Below the pieces are notes generated by a model. That model was not told the DNA's origin. It did no database searches and worked only from the letters and a program-made list of their open reading frames with translations. From IMG/VR virus record IMGVR_UViG_3300030090_001446, positions 1-59,573 of that record: a DNA stretch of 59,573 bases; one strand, given 5' to 3'. The stretch comes from a virus. Positions 6,084-12,767 of this stretch are shown here, one piece after another. The position numbers and the translations under genes are program-made. Positions within the stretch are counted from its first letter, which is position 1. Every line of letters starts with the position of its first letter.

Positions 6084-6368
6084 ATGGAAAAGGAATATAG
6101 TATGAATAGGGTATGCCTGAAATATAAAGGGTATATTATTGAAATTACCCAACACAAAAGGGACGATTGTATATACGAAGAAAAAATCTCTATTCTGGGA
6201 ACTCGACAGCACAGTGTAATAGGTGACGACCTTTGTCACATTGTTGCTTATCCTAGAACTCAATACCCTGATGATTACATTGAGGGTATAAACCGAGCAA
6301 AGGCAGACATTGATCACCACATTGCAAACAAAGTCAAACGATGGAAAGAAAGGAACTGGACATTATGA
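6084..6368 (+). CDS. Unknown small protein, paralogue 2
   Basis: 94 residues, start after leader copy D. It is similar to 5742..6002 in length, in the LKYKGYIIEITQ segment and in the final helix ending AKADID. It has three cysteines, and no domain is recognised. It overlaps the next gene by 4 nt. Confidence 0.65.
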   Translation: MEKEYSMNRVCLKYKGYIIEITQHKRDDCIYEEKISILGTRQHSVIGDDLCHIVAYPRTQYPDDYIEGINRAKADIDHHIANKVKRWKERNWTL

Positions 6369-6628
6369 AAAGCATCAAACAAATAAGGGAAGAAATATTA
6401 GCGAGCGGCGACCCTTTCCTTTTGAACATGGCGGAGTTAGACGACAGGCAACTACTACTTCTGACCGTGCTTGTAAATAAGAAGCGTCAGATTGAACTAC
6501 TGGAAGAAAAGGAGAGGCTTGTGAAGCGTCAGATTGAACTACTGGAAGAAAAGGAGAGGCTTGTAAATAAGAAGCGTCAGCTCGATAAATTTGTTGAGGA
6601 CATTGAACTACTGGAAGAAGGAGATTGA
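6365..6628 (+). CDS. Unknown coiled-coil protein with internal repeat
   Basis: 87 residues from the ATG at 6365 (AAGGA about 11 nt upstream). From residue ~35 it is a charged heptad-like coiled coil carrying two exact 14-residue units, KRQIELLEEKERLV, encoded by a 42-bp tandem DNA repeat. No other domain is recognised. It is probably a homo- or hetero-oligomer. Confidence 0.6.
   Translation: MKSIKQIREEILASGDPFLLNMAELDDRQLLLLTVLVNKKRQIELLEEKERLVKRQIELLEEKERLVNKKRQLDKFVEDIELLEEGD
6481..6564 (+). repeat. 42-bp tandem repeat inside a coding region
   Basis: Two head-to-tail, nearly identical 42-bp copies beginning GAAGCGTCAG, encoding 14 residues each in 6365..6628. The start of a third, diverged unit follows at about 6570. 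Near-identity suggests recent slippage or unequal recombination. Confidence 0.75.
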
Positions 6629-6639
6629 TAATCTGGTTT

Positions 6640-6720
6640 AACATAAAAAGAGAGGATGACTTTTTCTCATTGGGAAAAACTTGTTCTCTCTTTTCATGTG
6701 CAACCAGAGAGAGAACTATA
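6640..6720 (+). promoter_or_regulatory. Structured leader element, copy E
   Basis: Outer stem 6646-6656 with 6684-6694 (11 bp, one G-U). The inner hairpin (TTTTTC ... GAAAAA, 6661-6679) keeps its pairing although the loop differs from the other copies. GAGAGAGAA before the ATG at 6721 can pair with the TCTCTCT strand. Confidence 0.6.
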
Positions 6721-7107
6721 ATGTCAGAAGAAAAAGCTAAAGAACGCAAGCGTTTGTACGATCACCATTGGAAACATGCCAAGCGTTGGCAATACCAGCC
6801 AATGTCCTGGCACAGGTGGAAGTTTTATTTCTGGCCTAAAGTAGAAGGCTGGGATGAGAAAGATATTGTTTTTGCTGCCGCAAAGCAACAAAATGCCACC
6901 AAAATATTTGGGACGCAAAAACTTATTGACCCTCCTGAAGGGTGGAAATATGGCTTTCCCAAAAAGTTACCGTTAGGTTTTAATGTAGATGATGCAGATA
7001 GTCTGAAAGAATGGTTAGTTGATAACGGCTATCCTGCTCACCTCATAAGTGACAAAATTAGATGTCGAGTATGGGAAGAAGTACAATCTAAAGGAGAAGA
7101 AGAATGA
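6721..7107 (+). CDS. Unknown early protein, Trp/Lys-rich
   Basis: 128 residues starting at the ATG after leader copy E. It is rich in Trp, Lys and His in the first 50 residues and acidic at the end. No domain is recognised. It overlaps the next ORF by 4 nt (ATGA), starting a run of translationally coupled tiny genes up to 8505. Confidence 0.65.
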   Translation: MSEEKAKERKRLYDHHWKHAKRWQYQPMSWHRWKFYFWPKVEGWDEKDIVFAAAKQQNATKIFGTQKLIDPPEGWKYGFPKKLPLGFNVDDADSLKEWLVDNGYPAHLISDKIRCRVWEEVQSKGEEE

Positions 7108-7280
7108 CTGAATTTGAGCAAATGACTGACTTTGAGATTGCCATTGATGATGATATTGCAAAATGGTATCATAACAATCAACACGAGGGAGACTATTTTA
7201 ATACTCGTAAGTGGCGTGACCTGTTCGATGAGCAGAAACAGGTAGCTGCTCAATTATTCTGGAAGGAGATGCTATCATGA
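7104..7280 (+). CDS. Unknown small acidic protein
   Basis: 58 residues, acidic N-terminal half and aromatic C-terminal helix. It is coupled by 4-nt overlaps to both neighbours and preceded by AAGGAGAAGAAG, a strong ribosome site. No domain recognised. Confidence 0.6.
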   Translation: MTEFEQMTDFEIAIDDDIAKWYHNNQHEGDYFNTRKWRDLFDEQKQVAAQLFWKEMLS

Positions 7281-7399
7281 GTCCAGATTGGAGAACATTG
7301 AATTGGTTAGAAACAAGAATGAACGAACTTATTCAAGAAGGAGTACCTGAAGACAAGGCCGAAGAACAGGCATATGAAGAGCTTGAACCATGGGGTTAG
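7277..7399 (+). CDS. Unknown 40-residue protein
   Basis: 40 residues, acidic and helical, preceded by AAGGAGATGC and overlapping the previous stop by 4 nt. It ends within the start of 7390..7479. No homology recognised. Confidence 0.5.
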   Translation: MSPDWRTLNWLETRMNELIQEGVPEDKAEEQAYEELEPWG

Positions 7400-7479
7400 T
7401 AGAAACTATACTAATCCTATACATACTATTAGCACTTATGCTATTAGTAACAGTTAAACACATACAAAGGAGTAAGTAA
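7390..7479 (+). CDS. Single-span membrane micro-protein, candidate
   Basis: 29 residues: one continuous hydrophobic helix (about residues 4-22) followed by a basic tail. It overlaps the previous gene by 10 nt and has no clear ribosome site, so coupling would be needed. It could be a membrane-acting peptide; function unknown. Confidence 0.35.
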   Translation: MGLVETILILYILLALMLLVTVKHIQRSK

Positions 7480-7480
7480 G

Positions 7481-7687
7481 ATGCAGAAGTATGACATTTC
7501 TAAAAGGTCGGATGGAAAATATGCTGTATGGCAAAACGTAAACACCTTTAATCACCAAACTAAGATGAAGAAAGGTAAAGAAGTTAAGATTATAACACAT
7601 TGGAAAGTTTTTAAATGGTATCTTATCAATGTGTTTGGTACTCGAATGCAAGCAATAAACTTTATTAAGGAACAAACAAATGGCTGA
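7481..7687 (+). CDS. Unknown basic small protein
   Basis: 68 residues, Lys-rich with aromatic residues, preceded by AAAGGAGTAAGTAAG. No domain recognised. It overlaps the next gene by 8 nt. Confidence 0.55.
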   Translation: MQKYDISKRSDGKYAVWQNVNTFNHQTKMKKGKEVKIITHWKVFKWYLINVFGTRMQAINFIKEQTNG

Positions 7688-7850
7688 AATTAAACGAAGC
7701 CCTAGTGAAAACCATTTCCTCTATGTAGGTGATGTACACATGAAGGGTAAATGGATACCCATTCACACTAAGAAGGATTTTCTAACAATTATTAAACTTG
7801 CAAGTGAATCGCTCTTGATGCTAGAGAAAGAGGAAAGACATGACTTGTAG
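7680..7850 (+). CDS. Unknown small protein
   Basis: 56 residues with a short beta-rich N-terminal half and a helical C-terminal half. It overlaps both neighbours by 8-11 nt. AAGGAACAAACAA upstream is a usable ribosome site. No domain recognised. Confidence 0.5.
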   Translation: MAEIKRSPSENHFLYVGDVHMKGKWIPIHTKKDFLTIIKLASESLLMLEKEERHDL

Positions 7851-8016
7851 GATGAGTAGGAATATGCCTTCTGACTACATGAAATGGAGGGATCATTACC
7901 AATTAAAACATGATGTAGTGTCACCACTCTTTTGGATAAACCCTCTTAAACTGTATGAGGATGACTATGAATGGCACAACTTTATCAAGGAGAAAACTGA
8001 TGAAACTGATGACTAA
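7840..8016 (+). CDS. Unknown small protein
   Basis: 58 residues, Trp- and Tyr-rich, acidic C-terminal end. GAGGAAAGAC precedes the start. It overlaps the previous stop by 11 nt and the DUF2958-like gene by 17 nt. No domain recognised. Confidence 0.5.
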   Translation: MTCRMSRNMPSDYMKWRDHYQLKHDVVSPLFWINPLKLYEDDYEWHNFIKEKTDETDD

Positions 8017-8299
8017 AGAAATCCAGAAAAAGTTACCTGCCCTTGGTTCAACTGATGGTCTACCACCAGACCGAATAGAAATTGTAGCTAAGTATTTTAC
8101 ACCTGATGCTAATTTTACTTGGTACGTTACAGAAGGAGAGAAAGATCGAGATGACTACCGATTGTTTGGATGGGTCGAAGGACCGTATCCAGAACTAGGT
8201 TACTTTATGCTTTCAGACTTAGAGGGTATTAGAGGACCGTTAGGTTTAAAAGTAGAACGTGATTTGTATTTCACGGCAACACTAAATGAGGTACGATAA
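8000..8299 (+). CDS. DUF2958-like protein
   Basis: 99 residues from the ATG at 8000, with AAGGAG 8 nt upstream. The sequence follows the DUF2958 pattern: an N-terminal KLMTKEIQKKLPAL segment, then VAKYFTPDANFTWY, FGWVEGPYPELGYF and LEGIRGPLGLKVERDLYF. This family is common on plasmids, integrative elements and phages and has no established activity. It overlaps the next start by one base. Confidence 0.75.
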   Translation: MKLMTKEIQKKLPALGSTDGLPPDRIEIVAKYFTPDANFTWYVTEGEKDRDDYRLFGWVEGPYPELGYFMLSDLEGIRGPLGLKVERDLYFTATLNEVR

Positions 8300-8505
8300 T
8301 GAAAATCACAATGACATCAATTCTGTCAGGTAAAACTACAACTAGAGATATAGATGTAGAGCCTGAACAGATACTGGCGTGGCAGAATGGTATGCTTATT
8401 CAAGATGCTATGCCTGAAGTATCTCCTTCGGATAGAGATTTTATCCGAGTAGGTTTAACGGAGGAAGAAACAGAGGCACTTTATCCCAATGCTAAAAACT
8501 CTTGA
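8299..8505 (+). CDS. Unknown small acidic protein
   Basis: 68 residues, acidic, no cysteine. Its start shares a base with the stop of the DUF2958-like gene and its end overlaps the methyltransferase start by 17 nt. The IDVEPEQILAWQNGMLIQDAMPEVSPSDRDFIRVGLT part resembles a small alpha/beta domain seen in other phage proteins, but I cannot name it. Confidence 0.6.
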   Translation: MKITMTSILSGKTTTRDIDVEPEQILAWQNGMLIQDAMPEVSPSDRDFIRVGLTEEETEALYPNAKNS

Positions 8506-9307
8506 ACTATTTGCAGGGATTGGAGGCTTCAGTGTGGGACTTGAACGCACTGGAGCCTTCAAGACTATTGGGTTCTGTGAGATAGACGAGCAATGTCATA
8601 AAGTTCTACGCAAGAACTGGCCTGATGTACCTATCTATACAGATGTAACAAAATTATCAGTGAAAAATTTACCTGAGATTCCTGATGTAATTACAGGTGG
8701 TTTTCCTTGTCAGGATATATCTATAGCAGGTAAAGGAGAAGGATTAGATGGTAAAAGATCAGGACTCTGGTGGGAGTTTCACAGACTTATTCGGGAATGT
8801 AATCCCAGATGGGTCATCATCGAAAACGTCGCCATGCTTCGACGTAGAGGATTGGGACAAGTGTTACGATCCCTCGCAGAGATCGGGTATGATGCAGAAT
8901 GGCATTGTATATCCGCTGGAGCCGTTGGTGCGCCTCACCAGAGGGATCGCCTCTGGATACTGGCCTACCCCAACAGTCAACGGCAACTACAATCGGAAAG
9001 GAGCAAGCAAGACATCAGGCGATGGGTTAGCAACAGCAGTATGGAACTGGCCGACTCCTCTGAGCAGGGACTACAAAGACACGGCCAAAAACTGGGAAGA
9101 CCTAGCCAAATATGCACACAAGAAACGCTTGCCCTGTTCCGTAGCAGCAGCGGAAAAGCGCAATGGGAAACTGAACCCCAGGTGGGTAGATTGGTTGATG
9201 GGATACCCCGTAGACCACACAGATTGCGACAGCTAGGTAATGCTGTCGTACCACAAATCCCTGAGTATCTAGGACAATGTATCAGGGATCAACAGAAAGG
9301 AAACTAA
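8489..9307 (+). CDS. dcm: DNA (cytosine-5) methyltransferase
   Basis: 272 residues. Transfers a methyl group from SAM to C5 of cytosine in a specific DNA site, probably protecting phage DNA from restriction or marking it. Motifs are in family order: I FAGIGGFSVG (residues ~8-17), IV GGFPCQDIS with the catalytic Cys (~70-78), VI ENV (~112), VIII QRDRLW (~151) and X GNAVVPQI near the C terminus. The variable target-recognition part is short. No partner endonuclease is evident, so it is an orphan. A second ORF (8748..9236) lies wholly inside it in the +1 frame. Confidence 0.93.
   Translation: MLKTLELFAGIGGFSVGLERTGAFKTIGFCEIDEQCHKVLRKNWPDVPIYTDVTKLSVKNLPEIPDVITGGFPCQDISIAGKGEGLDGKRSGLWWEFHRLIRECNPRWVIIENVAMLRRRGLGQVLRSLAEIGYDAEWHCISAGAVGAPHQRDRLWILAYPNSQRQLQSERSKQDIRRWVSNSSMELADSSEQGLQRHGQKLGRPSQICTQETLALFRSSSGKAQWETEPQVGRLVDGIPRRPHRLRQLGNAVVPQIPEYLGQCIRDQQKGN
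8748..9236 (+). CDS. ORF embedded in dcm in another frame, methyltransferase-associated type
   Basis: 162 codons wholly inside dcm. Its ATG has its own strong site, AAAGGAGAAGG about 7 nt upstream. The product contains segments I recall from phage proteins annotated as methyltransferase C-terminal or associated parts: a Ser-rich start, RSGMMQNGIVYPLEPLVRLT, SGYWPTPTVNGN, WPTPLSRDYKDT and GKLNPRWVDWLMGYP. The dcm frame over the same DNA is also recognisable (EPQVGRLVDGIP, GNAVVP). Two conserved-looking frames suggest genuine dual coding. Alternatively, other methyltransferases may have swapped frames here by frameshift. Function unknown. Confidence 0.5.
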   Translation: MVKDQDSGGSFTDLFGNVIPDGSSSKTSPCFDVEDWDKCYDPSQRSGMMQNGIVYPLEPLVRLTRGIASGYWPTPTVNGNYNRKGASKTSGDGLATAVWNWPTPLSRDYKDTAKNWEDLAKYAHKKRLPCSVAAAEKRNGKLNPRWVDWLMGYPVDHTDCDS

Positions 9308-9308
9308 C

Positions 9309-9506
9309 ATGTCAGCAGAAAGTAAAGTACTACGTGCATTGCGTAAGCGTAATCGAGTTACTCGCAAAACTGCAATTGAAAATGGATGGGCGGAAAACTT
9401 GACTGCTACCATCTCTCGATTGCGTAAGATGGGACATGAAATTGTACCTGTCATGGCACGTACACCAGAAGGAGAAACGTACACACGCTATCGCCTAATG
9501 GCTTAA
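9309..9506 (+). CDS. Small winged-helix/HTH protein
   Basis: 65 residues, nearly all one helix-turn-helix domain: VLRALRKRNRVTRKTAIENG, then a recognition helix TATISRLRKMGHEI and a beta-wing ending TRYRL. This matches the small phage HTH_39-type proteins. Basic and DNA-binding by inference. AGAAAGGAAAC precedes the ATG. The operator-like repeats just downstream (9541-9709) are a possible target. Confidence 0.7.
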   Translation: MSAESKVLRALRKRNRVTRKTAIENGWAENLTATISRLRKMGHEIVPVMARTPEGETYTRYRLMA

Positions 9507-9540
9507 CCTATAGACCTGGACATGTCTTTAAACTGTCCAT

Positions 9541-9709
9541 TTGTCACGGTTACAGATACGAAATTGACTCATTTATCGTATCTGTGAGAGTGCCAAAATG
9601 CTCGTAAGTAATTGAAATAATTGGACGAATAAAACCGTGACATTTCTTTGCACTATATAGAGATTAGTGTGCAATTTGTCACGGTTTTAGATACGAAACT
9701 TAATCTTTT
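9541..9709. promoter_or_regulatory. Operator-like repeat array before 9721
   Basis: Three copies of GTCACGGTT(T/A) occur: forward near 9543, inverted near 9632, forward near 9679. The two forward copies are each followed by AGATACGAAA. In addition, ACAGATACGA (9552-9561) and TCGTATCTGT (9576-9585) form a perfect 10-bp inverted repeat. The spacing and mixed orientation suggest binding sites for one of the adjacent HTH proteins. No clear consensus promoter was found inside. Confidence 0.55.
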
Positions 9710-9720
9710 GGAGAAGAACC

Positions 9721-10227
9721 ATGTTTAACTTTATGAAACTATGGAAGACTGAAGAAGAAAATAATGCGCTTGAAGTTACTCCTACTGTTACTTTAACTAG
9801 TACAGAAATTAGTAAGAAATATAATATAAATACAGGGGTTGTTACAAAAGCAAGGCAATCTCAGCGACTAAAACCTGTTGGTACTTTTCCTCATCCGATT
9901 CAAAGAAATGTCACTGCATATCTTTATGATCCTAAAGATGTGGAGAATTGGAGAGCATCTGTTAAATCTCAGAAAAAGAAAAAGAATAAAGTTAATAACT
10001 CTTTATATCCAGTAGGATCAGGATACAATACTTATCGAACAGAAGAAATTAATCAACTGATTGGCAAGCACATTCGTTTTGGTCGTTGGTCTTACTTTGA
10101 GGATTGTATTAAGATACATGCTGCTAGACAAATAGAAAATAATGAGATAAGCTGTACTTTAAGAAGCGCAATGAGAACTAACGCACTTTATTGTTTACGT
10201 GTTATTGATGCAGAAAATAAGGAGTAA
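9721..10227 (+). CDS. Putative HTH DNA-binding regulator
   Basis: 168 residues. Residues ~27-80 read like an excisionase/MerR-type helix-turn-helix: LTSTEISKKYNINTGVVTKA, then a wing ending in YLYDPKDVENW. A Lys-rich linker and an unassigned C-terminal domain follow. GGAGAAGAACC precedes the start. The repeat array immediately upstream suggests it may regulate itself. A role in the early-to-middle switch is inference. Confidence 0.6.
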   Translation: MFNFMKLWKTEEENNALEVTPTVTLTSTEISKKYNINTGVVTKARQSQRLKPVGTFPHPIQRNVTAYLYDPKDVENWRASVKSQKKKKNKVNNSLYPVGSGYNTYRTEEINQLIGKHIRFGRWSYFEDCIKIHAARQIENNEISCTLRSAMRTNALYCLRVIDAENKE

Positions 10228-10232
10228 AGAAA

Positions 10233-10493
10233 ATGAATATCATACATGTCAATGACAAGCCCTGGAATTATACAGTAATTCCTCAAGCAGTAAGTCAGAA
10301 TGATGATCTTATTCATAACTTACGAACTATTCATCTGTTAGATGGGACAGTACATATACAAGAAGTTCGTTTACCTAATCAGATATTTCTTAGAGGAGGT
10401 ATCTGTCATCAGTATGGAGTAAAGTATCAAGTTAAAGTTGATGAAATCAAATGTCCTACTTGTGGAACATTGCCTAAAAATATACGGAGATAG
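10233..10493 (+). CDS. Unknown protein with C-terminal zinc ribbon
   Basis: 86 residues, beta-rich, with C..H in GGICHQYG and CPTCG near the end, a likely zinc-binding pair. AAGGAGTAAAGAA precedes the start. Function unknown. Confidence 0.6.
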   Translation: MNIIHVNDKPWNYTVIPQAVSQNDDLIHNLRTIHLLDGTVHIQEVRLPNQIFLRGGICHQYGVKYQVKVDEIKCPTCGTLPKNIRR

Positions 10494-10511
10494 TTACTGG
10501 AGTAAAGAAAG

Positions 10512-10760
10512 ATGAAGAAAATAATCCATGTTAATCAACATGTGATAAAAGCTAATCGTAAGAATGACACAAGAAAACCACCACTAACCTGTAAGACCAG
10601 CAAAGATAATATCTATGCTAAAGATATTATTATTGATGGACCCTGCCGAATACGATATAGTCCAGATAAACCGCTATCCTGTGGCGCTCATGTTTGGATT
10701 GAAACAGATAGTGAGATTGTAGTTGTTGGTAAAGCATACCAATGGAAGGAACTAGTTTAA
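10512..10760 (+). CDS. Unknown small basic protein
   Basis: 82 residues, basic N-terminal half and a beta-rich C-terminal half with three cysteines. GGAGTAAAGAAAG precedes the start. Its stop overlaps the next start by one base. Not recognised. Confidence 0.55.
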   Translation: MKKIIHVNQHVIKANRKNDTRKPPLTCKTSKDNIYAKDIIIDGPCRIRYSPDKPLSCGAHVWIETDSEIVVVGKAYQWKELV

Positions 10761-10978
10761 TGAAAAAGTATCAAGTGACAGTGTATCGTACTGTTCAACA
10801 GAGTGCGACTGTCATGATTGAAAGTGACAGAGAACTAAACGCTTCTGAAATAGAATACATTCGTACAAAGGCAGAAGATGAAGCAGGTGAACTGTCTGAT
10901 TACGATTGGAAGTATGAAGAAGTAGATGACAAAGTAGATGTAACAATCTATGATGGTAATGAATACTATCTTACGTAA
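10760..10978 (+). CDS. Unknown small acidic protein
   Basis: 72 residues from the ATG at 10760 (GGAAGGA about 10 nt upstream), preferred over an in-frame ATG at 10742 inside the previous gene. Beta-alpha-beta pattern: YQVTVYRTVQQSATVMI strand pair, a helix rich in Glu, then an acidic strand. Not recognised. Confidence 0.55.
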   Translation: MKKYQVTVYRTVQQSATVMIESDRELNASEIEYIRTKAEDEAGELSDYDWKYEEVDDKVDVTIYDGNEYYLT

Positions 10979-10990
10979 AGGATACATGAG

Positions 10991-11680
10991 ATGACTACAA
11001 CTACAGAACTAAACGATCTAATTCGCTGGCGTGAAGACATAGGACAGTTCGCTATTGACCGTCCTATTAATGACACTAAGAACCATCAAGGATCATGTAT
11101 ACACAAGACAGAGTTTTGTAATATAACTTGTTACAACAATAAGTTATACAAACTCTATCCCAAGATGCATGATCGAGATGATAGAGTAGAAAGTATCTGG
11201 CAGAATCTTGATCCTCTTTCCATTAAACCTTTCCTTCAGCGTAAGCGTAAGCAAACCAAACGGGTGCGCTTCATGACTAGAGGCGAGGCGTTTGCCACAT
11301 GGTCTGATGTACTCAAGGTCAAAGCTATCCTGGAAGATAACCCAGATACTCAATGGTGGATACCTACTAGAGCATGGCGTGAGCCTATCTTAAAGAAATT
11401 AATTGAAGAAATGATAGTGCCATTAAAGAATGCAGCAGTTAATGCTAGTGTTGATCCATCTAATACTAAAGATGATTGGCAAATGTTACGATCAGATAAA
11501 TGGAACGTGATGTTCTATGGAGATGAAGACTTGACTATCGTTCCAGACTCTGATATAAAAATGTTCTTGTGTCCCAAGACACATAAGAAACTGAAAGGAC
11601 ATTGCGATGTTTGTAAAGCTGGATGCTTTAGTCCATCAACTTTACAACGTCAACAATTCGTACATCTCTCACAACATTAG
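10991..11680 (+). CDS. GP88-like phage protein, tentative
   Basis: 229 residues. The N-terminal third has a cysteine cluster (SCIHKTEFCNITCYNNKLY) reminiscent of the phage gene-product-88 family, in which a C-x(n)-C-x3-CY cluster precedes an alpha/beta core. RVRFMTRGEAF and WWIPTRAWR follow in the core. The C-terminal end has a second cysteine set (C-P-K-T-H, C-D-V-C, C). A metal or iron-sulphur cofactor is plausible. Activity unknown. Confidence 0.5.
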   Translation: MTTTTELNDLIRWREDIGQFAIDRPINDTKNHQGSCIHKTEFCNITCYNNKLYKLYPKMHDRDDRVESIWQNLDPLSIKPFLQRKRKQTKRVRFMTRGEAFATWSDVLKVKAILEDNPDTQWWIPTRAWREPILKKLIEEMIVPLKNAAVNASVDPSNTKDDWQMLRSDKWNVMFYGDEDLTIVPDSDIKMFLCPKTHKKLKGHCDVCKAGCFSPSTLQRQQFVHLSQH

Positions 11681-11689
11681 GAGTATGTA

Positions 11690-11938
11690 ATGAAAGATGA
11701 AGCAATAAAACATGGGCATGTAAGTGTGCCTGTACTCAAGGCAATAAAACATAATTGCATTGAGTGTAGTGGTGGGAGCTTTGTAGAGGTAAAACTATGT
11801 ACAGTTTACTCCTGCCACTTGTGGCCTTTTAGACTGGGTAAAAATCCTTGGCGTAAAGGAATGAGCCAGGAAGAAAAAGATAAGCGTAGTAAACGATTAA
11901 AAGAGGTAAGGAAATCATGGAGTACAGAACAGGATTAA
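11690..11938 (+). CDS. Small Cys-rich phage protein
   Basis: 82 residues with CIECSGG, then KLCTVYSCHLWPFRLGKNP and a basic C-terminal helix. The C-x2-C...C-x4-C plus PFR-GKNP pattern recurs in small phage proteins and is probably a zinc knuckle binding nucleic acid. AGGAGTATGTA precedes the start. It overlaps the next gene. Confidence 0.6.
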   Translation: MKDEAIKHGHVSVPVLKAIKHNCIECSGGSFVEVKLCTVYSCHLWPFRLGKNPWRKGMSQEEKDKRSKRLKEVRKSWSTEQD

Positions 11939-12075
11939 TATCAGAATTGTTTGGTGATATCAATGACTTAATAGATCAAGTCAACAATTTAAAAGCTACT
12001 GATTCTACTTTTCATATTGCTAAATCGTTAGGCGAATTGAAGATTAAAATCAGAGAAGAATTTATTGGATCATAG
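11917..12075 (+). CDS. Unknown 52-residue helical protein
   Basis: 52 residues, amphipathic and acidic/basic mixed. GAGGTAAGGAAATC precedes the start, and it overlaps the preceding gene by 22 nt. The next gene's promoter begins just after its stop. Confidence 0.5.
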   Translation: MEYRTGLISELFGDINDLIDQVNNLKATDSTFHIAKSLGELKIKIREEFIGS

Positions 12076-12076
12076 A

Positions 12077-12105
12077 TTGCATATCATATTATTATGTGGT
12101 ATAAT
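12077..12105 (+). promoter_or_regulatory. Sigma70-type promoter
   Basis: TTGCAT (12077-12082), 17 bp, TATAAT (12100-12105). The -35 sequence matches the leftward promoter at 1549..1577. It would start transcription about 15 nt before the ribosome site of 12128..12346. Confidence 0.65.
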
Positions 12106-12127
12106 ATACAGATTAGAGGAGAGTGTA

Positions 12128-12346
12128 ATGACTAAACGATTTAAGTTTCATGACCATGTTCAAATAGGATTGTCTGTTGATACAGTATGTGGCGAATCAT
12201 TAGATACTATTATTTTAAGGCATAGTGATGCAACTTCTATCACTGATGTATCAGTTAGGAATTGTAATAAAATATTAAACAGAGAACTAGAGGAATGGGA
12301 ACATGAGTACAATCAATACCTCGATTCCATTAAAGTATATAACTGA
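12128..12346 (+). CDS. Unknown small protein
   Basis: 72 residues from the ATG at 12128 (AGAGGAGAGTGT upstream); the longer in-frame ORF would begin before the promoter's start site. Acidic C-terminal helix. Not recognised. Confidence 0.55.
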   Translation: MTKRFKFHDHVQIGLSVDTVCGESLDTIILRHSDATSITDVSVRNCNKILNRELEEWEHEYNQYLDSIKVYN

Positions 12347-12497
12347 TGGGAAACGTAGGGTAGAACGTGTACACAAAGCTGGTATGCGTGATCCTTATTG
12401 GAAAGAAAGAAGGCAGCATCAAATTGTGCCTGATAAAAAGAAACAGGACAGTAAAAGAAAGTGTAGATATAATGTTTATTATAGTACAGATTCATAA
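12303..12497 (+). CDS. Unknown small very basic protein
   Basis: 64 residues, rich in Lys and Arg from residue 17 onward, overlapping the end of the previous gene by 44 nt and the next by 26. AGAGGAATGGGAAC precedes the ATG. Possibly nucleic-acid binding. The long overlaps lower confidence. Confidence 0.45.
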   Translation: MSTINTSIPLKYITDGKRRVERVHKAGMRDPYWKERRQHQIVPDKKKQDSKRKCRYNVYYSTDS

Positions 12498-12669
12498 TGG
12501 TGCTAAACCTTCTTGTCTAGAAAATTTACATCCATTACCTAATGCTTATGGGAATGCTGTAGAAACATTTAAAACAAAAGAGGAAGCACATAAATTATTA
12601 GAACTGCTATGGGATATTGATGTAGAAGAACAGCAAGAAAATAATATTCATGTGTGGAGGATGCACTAA
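12472..12669 (+). CDS. Unknown small protein
   Basis: 65 residues from the ATG at 12472. A hydrophobic first strand FIIVQIH, a helix KTKEEAHKLLELLW and an acidic end ending in HVWRMH. Not recognised. Shares a base with the next start. Confidence 0.5.
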   Translation: MFIIVQIHNGAKPSCLENLHPLPNAYGNAVETFKTKEEAHKLLELLWDIDVEEQQENNIHVWRMH

Positions 12670-12758
12670 TGAATGCTCTTATAGAATATTATTACTTTAA
12701 TAATTTAGCTGACATATTGATATATCTTATTGAAAAGATTGTTAAATCTTTAATATAG
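12669..12758 (+). CDS. Micro-protein, hydrophobic
   Basis: 29 residues, Tyr/Ile/Leu-rich amphipathic helix. Coupled by overlap to the previous stop. GTGGAGGATGC upstream is a fair ribosome site. May be a membrane-active peptide; weak evidence. Confidence 0.35.
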   Translation: MNALIEYYYFNNLADILIYLIEKIVKSLI

Positions 12759-12767
12759 GAGATAGCT

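Noticed and set aside
3707-11971. TGATATCAATGACTTAA (17 bp) in the control region (3707) and again in a small gene (11955)
   Set aside because: In AT-rich 59 kb one such match is close to chance expectation, and the second copy is in coding sequence.
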